Part shown: piece after piece, positions 60,619 through 64,000 of the stretch
Layout of the letters: the number at the start of each line of letters is the position of its first letter
Numbering within the stretch: position 1 is the first letter of the stretch
Assembly (NCBI RefSeq): GCF_900099805.1
Contig: NZ_FNDR01000009.1
Coordinates: 207,246-271,245, forward strand
DNA length: 64,000 nucleotides
DNA from: Variovorax sp. OV700
Lineage (GTDB): Bacteria; Pseudomonadota; Gammaproteobacteria; Burkholderiales; Burkholderiaceae_C
Direction: 5' to 3'
Program-made: the position numbers and the translations under genes
Notes under the pieces: model-generated
Databases searched by the model: none
The model's input: only the letters and a program-made list of their open reading frames with translations
What the model was told of the DNA's origin: nothing

Positions 60619-60984
60619 ATGGCACGTATTGCTGGCATCAACATTCCGCCGCACAAGCACGCTGAAATCGGCCTGACCGCCATCTTCGGCATCGGTCGCA
60701 CGCGCGCCCGTCAAATCTGCGAAGCGAGCGGCATCGAATATTCGAAGAAGATCAAGGATCTGACCGACGCCGATCTCGAAAAGATCCGCGACCAGATCGC
60801 TCTCTTCACCATCGAAGGCGATCTGCGTCGCGAGACGACGATGAACATCAAGCGTTTGATGGACATCGGTTGCTATCGCGGCTTCCGTCACCGTCGCGGC
60901 CTGCCGATGCGCGGCCAGCGCACGCGCACCAATGCCCGCACCCGCAAGGGTCCGCGCAAGGCTGCGCAGTCCCTGAAGAAATAA
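60619..60984 (+). CDS. rpsM: Ribosomal protein uS13
   Basis: Small-subunit protein S13 (121 residues), contacting tRNAs and the 30S head. MARIAGINIPPHKHAEIGLTAIFGIGRTRARQICEASGIEY and RHRRGLPMRGQRTRTNARTRKGPRK match the family. First gene of the alpha operon. Confidence 0.98.
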   Translation: MARIAGINIPPHKHAEIGLTAIFGIGRTRARQICEASGIEYSKKIKDLTDADLEKIRDQIALFTIEGDLRRETTMNIKRLMDIGCYRGFRHRRGLPMRGQRTRTNARTRKGPRKAAQSLKK

Positions 60985-60996
60985 GGATAGACCAGC

Positions 60997-61401
60997 ATGG
61001 CTAAAGCACCTGCAAACAACGCCGCACAGCGCGTTCGCAAGAAGGTTCGCAAGAACGTTGCGGACGGCATCGCCCACGTGCATGCCTCGTTCAACAACAC
61101 CATCATCACGATCACCGATCGCCAGGGCAACGCCCTGTCGTGGGCTTCGTCGGGTGGCCAGGGCTTCAAGGGCTCGCGCAAGTCGACGCCGTTCGCTGCG
61201 CAGGTGGCTTCCGAAGTGGCCGGCCGTGCTGCTGTCGAACAAGGTATCAAGAACCTCGACGTCGAGATCAAGGGCCCGGGCCCCGGTCGCGAATCGTCGG
61301 TGCGCGCACTGGCTGCGCTCGGCATCCGGATCAATTCCATTGCCGACGTGACGCCCGTTCCGCACAACGGCTGCCGTCCCCAGAAGCGTCGCCGCATCTG
61401 A
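60997..61401 (+). CDS. rpsK: Ribosomal protein uS11
   Basis: Small-subunit protein S11 (134 residues): NVADGIAHVHASFNNTIITITDRQGNALSWASSGGQGFKGSRKSTPFAAQ and NGCRPQKRRRI. Its stop is followed by a strong terminator-like hairpin before rpsD. Confidence 0.98.
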   Translation: MAKAPANNAAQRVRKKVRKNVADGIAHVHASFNNTIITITDRQGNALSWASSGGQGFKGSRKSTPFAAQVASEVAGRAAVEQGIKNLDVEIKGPGPGRESSVRALAALGIRINSIADVTPVPHNGCRPQKRRRI

Positions 61402-61416
61402 TCGTCAGTCCGCAAG

Positions 61417-61456
61417 GCGCAGCCGGCTTTTGAGCGGCTGCGCATTTGTTTTTTTT
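61417..61456 (+). terminator. Intrinsic terminator-like hairpin between rpsK and rpsD
   Basis: A perfect 9-bp stem (GCGCAGCCG / CGGCTGCGC), a 9-base loop, then ATTTG and eight T. It lies within the alpha operon, so it may attenuate transcription or mark an operon boundary; rpsD would then need its own promoter. Confidence 0.8.
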
Positions 61457-61532
61457 ACTAAGCCCACCGCCATCCGCGTCTTCGCCGATGGCTCCCGCAG
61501 GCAACTGCGGCAGATGACACAAAGGAAAACTC

Positions 61533-62156
61533 GTGGCACGCTACCTCGGCCCCAAGGCCAAACTCTCCCGCCGTGAAGGCACCGACCTGTTCCTGAAGAG
61601 CGCCCGCCGCTCCATCCAGGACAAGGCCAAGTTCGATTCCAAGCCCGGCCAGCACGGCCGCACTTCGGGTCAGCGCACCTCCGACTACGGCCTGCAGCTG
61701 CGCGAAAAGCAGAAGGTCAAGCGCATGTACGGCGTGCTCGAGAAGCAGTTCCGCCGCTACTTCGAAGAAGCCGATCGTCGCCGTGGCAACACCGGCGCCA
61801 ACCTGCTGTTCATCCTCGAATCGCGCCTGGACAACGTCGTCTACCGCATGGGCTTCGGCTCGACGCGCGCCGAAGCACGCCAGCTCGTGTCGCACAAGGC
61901 AATCACGGTGAATGGCCAGTCGGTCAACATCCCGTCGTACCTGGTGAAGACCGGCGACGTGATCGCCGTTCGCGACAAGTCGAAGAAGCAGACCCGCATT
62001 GCCGAAGCGCTCCAACTGGCCCAACAAGTCGGTATTCCGGCCTGGGTCGAAGTGAACGCCGACAAGGCCGAAGGCACCTTCAAGAAGGTGCCCGATCGCG
62101 ACGAATTCGCAGCCGACATCAACGAATCGCTGATCGTCGAACTGTACTCGCGCTAA
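61533..62156 (+). CDS. rpsD: Ribosomal protein uS4
   Basis: Small-subunit protein S4 (207 residues), an assembly nucleator and, in E. coli, the translational repressor of the alpha operon. MARYLGPKAKLSRREGTDLFLKSARRSI, EKQKVKRMYGVLEKQFRRYF and the S4 domain (RLDNVVYRMGFGSTRAEARQLVSHKAITVNGQSVNIPSYLVKTGD) are clear. It is flanked on both sides by terminator-like hairpins. Confidence 0.98.
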   Translation: MARYLGPKAKLSRREGTDLFLKSARRSIQDKAKFDSKPGQHGRTSGQRTSDYGLQLREKQKVKRMYGVLEKQFRRYFEEADRRRGNTGANLLFILESRLDNVVYRMGFGSTRAEARQLVSHKAITVNGQSVNIPSYLVKTGDVIAVRDKSKKQTRIAEALQLAQQVGIPAWVEVNADKAEGTFKKVPDRDEFAADINESLIVELYSR

Positions 62157-62167
62157 ACAGACGATAA

Positions 62168-62202
62168 CGGGCCGCCCTTCGCGGCCCGAATTTGATTTTT
62201 TT
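62168..62202 (+). terminator. Terminator-like hairpin between rpsD and rpoA
   Basis: An 8-bp perfect stem (CGGGCCGC / GCGGCCCG), 5-base loop, then AATTTGA and seven T. A further hairpin (62210-62226) lies in the rpoA leader. These would reduce read-through into rpoA or act as an attenuator. Confidence 0.75.
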
Positions 62203-62284
62203 GTTCCCATCGGGAGGCACTCCCGACGGGTGCTTCACCAGCCTTACCGGTGTAACGAGCCGGGGGTATTGAGAGGAAGTCTGC

Positions 62285-63274
62285 ATGCAAACCACCCTGC
62301 TGAAACCCAAGACCATTCAGGTCGAGCAACTTGCCGCCAACAAGGCCAAGGTCACGCTCGAACCTTTCGAGCGCGGCTACGGCCACACGCTCGGCAACGC
62401 GCTGCGCCGCGTTCTGCTGTCGTCGATGGTCGGTTATTCGGCCACTGAAGTCACGATCGCCGGCGTTCTGCATGAGTACTCGTCGATCGACGGCGTGCAG
62501 GAAGATGTCGTCAACATCCTGCTGAATCTCAAGGGCGTGGTGTTCAAGCTCCACAACCGCGACGAAGTCACGCTGAGCCTGCGCAAGGACGGCGAAGGCC
62601 CGGTCCTGGCGTCGGACATCCAGACCCCGCACGACGTCGAGATCATCAACCCCGACCACGTGATCGCGCACCTGTCGCAAGGCGGCAAGCTCGACATGCA
62701 GATCAAGGTCGAAAAGGGCCGCGGCTATGTGCCGGGCACGATGCGCCGCTACGCCGACGAGCCGACCAAGTCGATTGGCCGCATCGTCCTGGACGCTTCG
62801 TTCTCGCCCGTGAAGCGTGTGAGCTACACGGTCGAAAGCGCCCGTGTCGAACAGCGCACCGACCTGGACAAGCTGCTGGTCGAAATCGAAACCAACGGCG
62901 CGATCACCGCCGAAGACGCAGTTCGCGCCTCGGCTAAAATCCTGGTTGAGCAACTGGCCGTGTTCGCACAGCTCGAAGGGGGCGAACTGGCTGCATTCGA
63001 CACGCCGGCACCGCGCAGCGCACAGCAATTCGACCCGATCCTGCTGCGCCCTGTCGACGAGCTCGAGCTCACCGTGCGTTCGGCCAACTGCCTGAAGGCC
63101 GAAAACATCTACTACATCGGTGACCTGATCCAGCGCACCGAGAACGAGCTGCTCAAGACCCCGAACCTGGGTCGCAAGTCGCTCAACGAAATCAAGGAAG
63201 TGCTTGCTTCGCGCGGCCTGACCTTGGGTATGAAGCTTGAAAGCTGGCCGCCGGCCGGTCTCGACAAGCGTTGA
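62285..63274 (+). CDS. rpoA: RNA polymerase alpha subunit
   Basis: Alpha subunit (329 residues). The NTD, for assembly of the core, shows TLEPFERGYGHTLGNALRRVLLSSMVGYSATEVTI and the CTD, contacting UP elements and activators, LLRPVDELELTVRSANCLKAENIYYIGDLIQRTENELLKTPNLGRKSLNEIKEVLASRGLTLGMKLESWPP. Length and domain structure are normal. Twelve T follow the stop. Confidence 0.98.
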   Translation: MQTTLLKPKTIQVEQLAANKAKVTLEPFERGYGHTLGNALRRVLLSSMVGYSATEVTIAGVLHEYSSIDGVQEDVVNILLNLKGVVFKLHNRDEVTLSLRKDGEGPVLASDIQTPHDVEIINPDHVIAHLSQGGKLDMQIKVEKGRGYVPGTMRRYADEPTKSIGRIVLDASFSPVKRVSYTVESARVEQRTDLDKLLVEIETNGAITAEDAVRASAKILVEQLAVFAQLEGGELAAFDTPAPRSAQQFDPILLRPVDELELTVRSANCLKAENIYYIGDLIQRTENELLKTPNLGRKSLNEIKEVLASRGLTLGMKLESWPPAGLDKR

Positions 63275-63286
63275 TTTTTTTTTTTT
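63275..63286 (+). repeat. Run of twelve T after rpoA
   Basis: A homopolymer of 12 T begins at the rpoA stop codon and precedes rplQ by about 80 bases. GGCC-GCC-GGCC near the rpoA end (63247-63257) could form a small stem but is too far upstream for a standard terminator. The run is also a likely place for sequencing error or phase variation. Confidence 0.7.
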
Positions 63287-63366
63287 GATGAAGTAGGGCC
63301 CATGAGGGCTCGTGCCCGGGCAGTACCTGATACGGCTGCCTGTTTAATAAAGTAAAGGAAAGCACC

Positions 63367-63765
63367 ATGCGTCACGGACACGGACTCCGCAAACTCAACC
63401 GCACCAGCTCGCACCGCCTTGCGATGCTGCAGAACATGATGAATTCGCTCATCGAGCACGAAGTCATCAAGACCACGGTCCCCAAGGCCAAGGAACTGCG
63501 CCGCGTCATCGAACCGATGATCACGCTCGCCAAGAAGCCGACGCTCGCCAACAAGCGCCTGGCCTTCGACCGCCTGCGCGACCGCGACAGCGTCGTCAAG
63601 CTTTTCGCCGATCTGGGCCCGCGTTTCGCGGCACGTCCGGGCGGCTACACGCGCATCCTGAAAATGGGTTTCCGCGTGGGCGACAACGCGCCGATGGCTC
63701 TGGTCGAACTGGTCGACCGTCCTGAAATTAAAGAAGCAGATGCCGAGCAAGGCGCTGCTGAATAA
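63367..63765 (+). CDS. rplQ: Ribosomal protein bL17
   Basis: Large-subunit protein L17 (132 residues): MRHGHGLRKLNRTSSHRLAMLQNMMNSLIEHEVIKTTVPKAKELRRVIEPMI at the start. It is the last gene of the alpha operon. Preceded by AAGTAAAGGAAAGCACC leader sequence; the tRNA promoter overlaps its end. Confidence 0.98.
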   Translation: MRHGHGLRKLNRTSSHRLAMLQNMMNSLIEHEVIKTTVPKAKELRRVIEPMITLAKKPTLANKRLAFDRLRDRDSVVKLFADLGPRFAARPGGYTRILKMGFRVGDNAPMALVELVDRPEIKEADAEQGAAE

Positions 63766-63767
63766 GG

Positions 63768-63773
63768 TATAAT
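63768..63773 (+). promoter_or_regulatory. -10 element of the initiator tRNA gene
   Basis: A perfect TATAAT lies 10 bases before the tRNA 5' end and 2 bases after the rplQ stop. No good -35 sequence is visible 17 bases upstream, so the promoter may rely on activators or an extended -10. Confidence 0.6.
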
Positions 63774-63783
63774 TCCATCTTGC

Positions 63784-63860
<77 letters not shown>

Positions 63861-63864
63861 ATTT

Positions 63865-63897
63865 AAAAGGCCCTTTGAATTTCAAAGGGCCTTTTTT
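63865..63897 (+). terminator. Intrinsic terminator after the tRNA
   Basis: A 14-bp stem including GGCCCTTTGA / TCAAAGGGCC with a 3-base loop, followed by a T run to 63897. It ends the rplQ-tRNA transcript. Confidence 0.88.
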
Positions 63898-63905
63898 CTT
63901 GGGTC

Positions 63906-64000
63906 TGACCCGTCCTGAAATGGGTTGACACCTTTTCCCCCAAGAAAAGGCAAGTCAATGGAATCAGGCGTCAAACGCACGCAGCGTGACTACACGCTGG
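63906..64000 (+). mobile_element. Left end of an insertion sequence, cut by the window
   Basis: The sequence TGACCCGTCCTGAAATGGGT, followed by TGACACC and then a transposase-like reading frame, looks like the terminal inverted repeat and 5' region of an IS of the IS3 family that I recall from Comamonadaceae; I cannot name it. It abuts the tRNA terminator. The right end lies beyond the window. Confidence 0.65.
63958..64000 (+). CDS. Transposase OrfA fragment, 3' cut by the window
   Basis: A frame starting ATG at 63958 reads MESGVKRTQRDYTL before the window ends; this matches the N-terminus I recall for the helix-turn-helix OrfA of an IS3-type element. An AAAAGGCAAG site precedes it. Only 14 codons are visible. 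Confidence 0.55.
   Translation, partial: MESGVKRTQRDYTL

Overview
This is a GC-rich chromosomal segment that looks like a beta-proteobacterium of the Comamonadaceae, most likely Variovorax or a close relative. I infer this from the residue-level match to a true ACC deaminase with a divergent Lrp-type regulator (acdS/acdR), a Bug-family (TctC) solute receptor, the secY-rpmJ-rpsM order without infA, and an extragenic repeat in a style I associate with this family. The assignment is by pattern recognition; no database search was possible.

Layout. 1-4.4 kb: the 3' part of a DUF1631 gene, then smg, dprA and a LysM protein on the minus strand. 4.6-7.6 kb: a tightly overlapping operon def - lipoprotein - fmt - azlC - azlD. 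7.6-13.2 kb: a six-gene minus-strand catabolic operon (VOC enzyme, alpha/beta hydrolase, FAD monooxygenase, DUF2783, metallo-beta-lactamase-fold protein, Bug receptor) with a divergent LysR regulator. 14.2-17 kb: pgk and pyk. 17-19.6 kb: an accessory island with a decayed tandem copy of a lipoprotein gene, the intact lipoprotein, a HELGH zincin with a Gln-rich tail, and a coiled-coil membrane protein. 19.6-21.3 kb: acdS/acdR. 21.4-28 kb: fba, purC, a META lipoprotein, a thioredoxin-TPR protein, purE, purK and a Sua5/TsaC protein. 28-33.7 kb: secreted lipase-like lipoprotein, PBP4 (dacB), NUDIX hydrolase, DeoR regulator, DMT transporter. 33.7-36.7 kb: tsaB, rimI, a divergent uracil-DNA-glycosylase-like protein, pyrF. 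36.7-44.1 kb: HTH regulator, ceramidase-like membrane protein, MFS-PlsC fusion, and a run of YiaA/B, DUF2145, zinc-ribbon and DUF3597 genes. 44.2-54.7 kb: SDR, small exported protein, tgt/queA, recG, oxyR, dps, ubiA, proC, phytase-like esterase. 54.9-63.8 kb: the spc and alpha ribosomal operons from rplN to rplQ, then an initiator tRNA and the left end of an insertion sequence cut by the window edge.

Functional links: glycolysis (pgk, pyk, fba), purine synthesis (purC, purE, purK), t6A tRNA modification (Sua5/TsaC and TsaB), queuosine (queA, tgt), N-formylmethionine processing (def, fmt, plus initiator tRNA) and peroxide defence (oxyR, dps) are each represented by cooperating genes. No gene-free stretch exceeds about 300 bases; the longest (16971-17251) holds the lipoprotein pseudogene.

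The most interesting parts are the 17-19.6 kb cassette (candidate secreted metalloprotease with a duplicated lipoprotein partner), the unassigned catabolic operon with a metallo-beta-lactamase-fold protein that has lost one metal site, a UDG-like protein without iron-sulfur cysteines, and terminator-like hairpins inside the alpha operon. I see no CRISPR array, rRNA or prophage.
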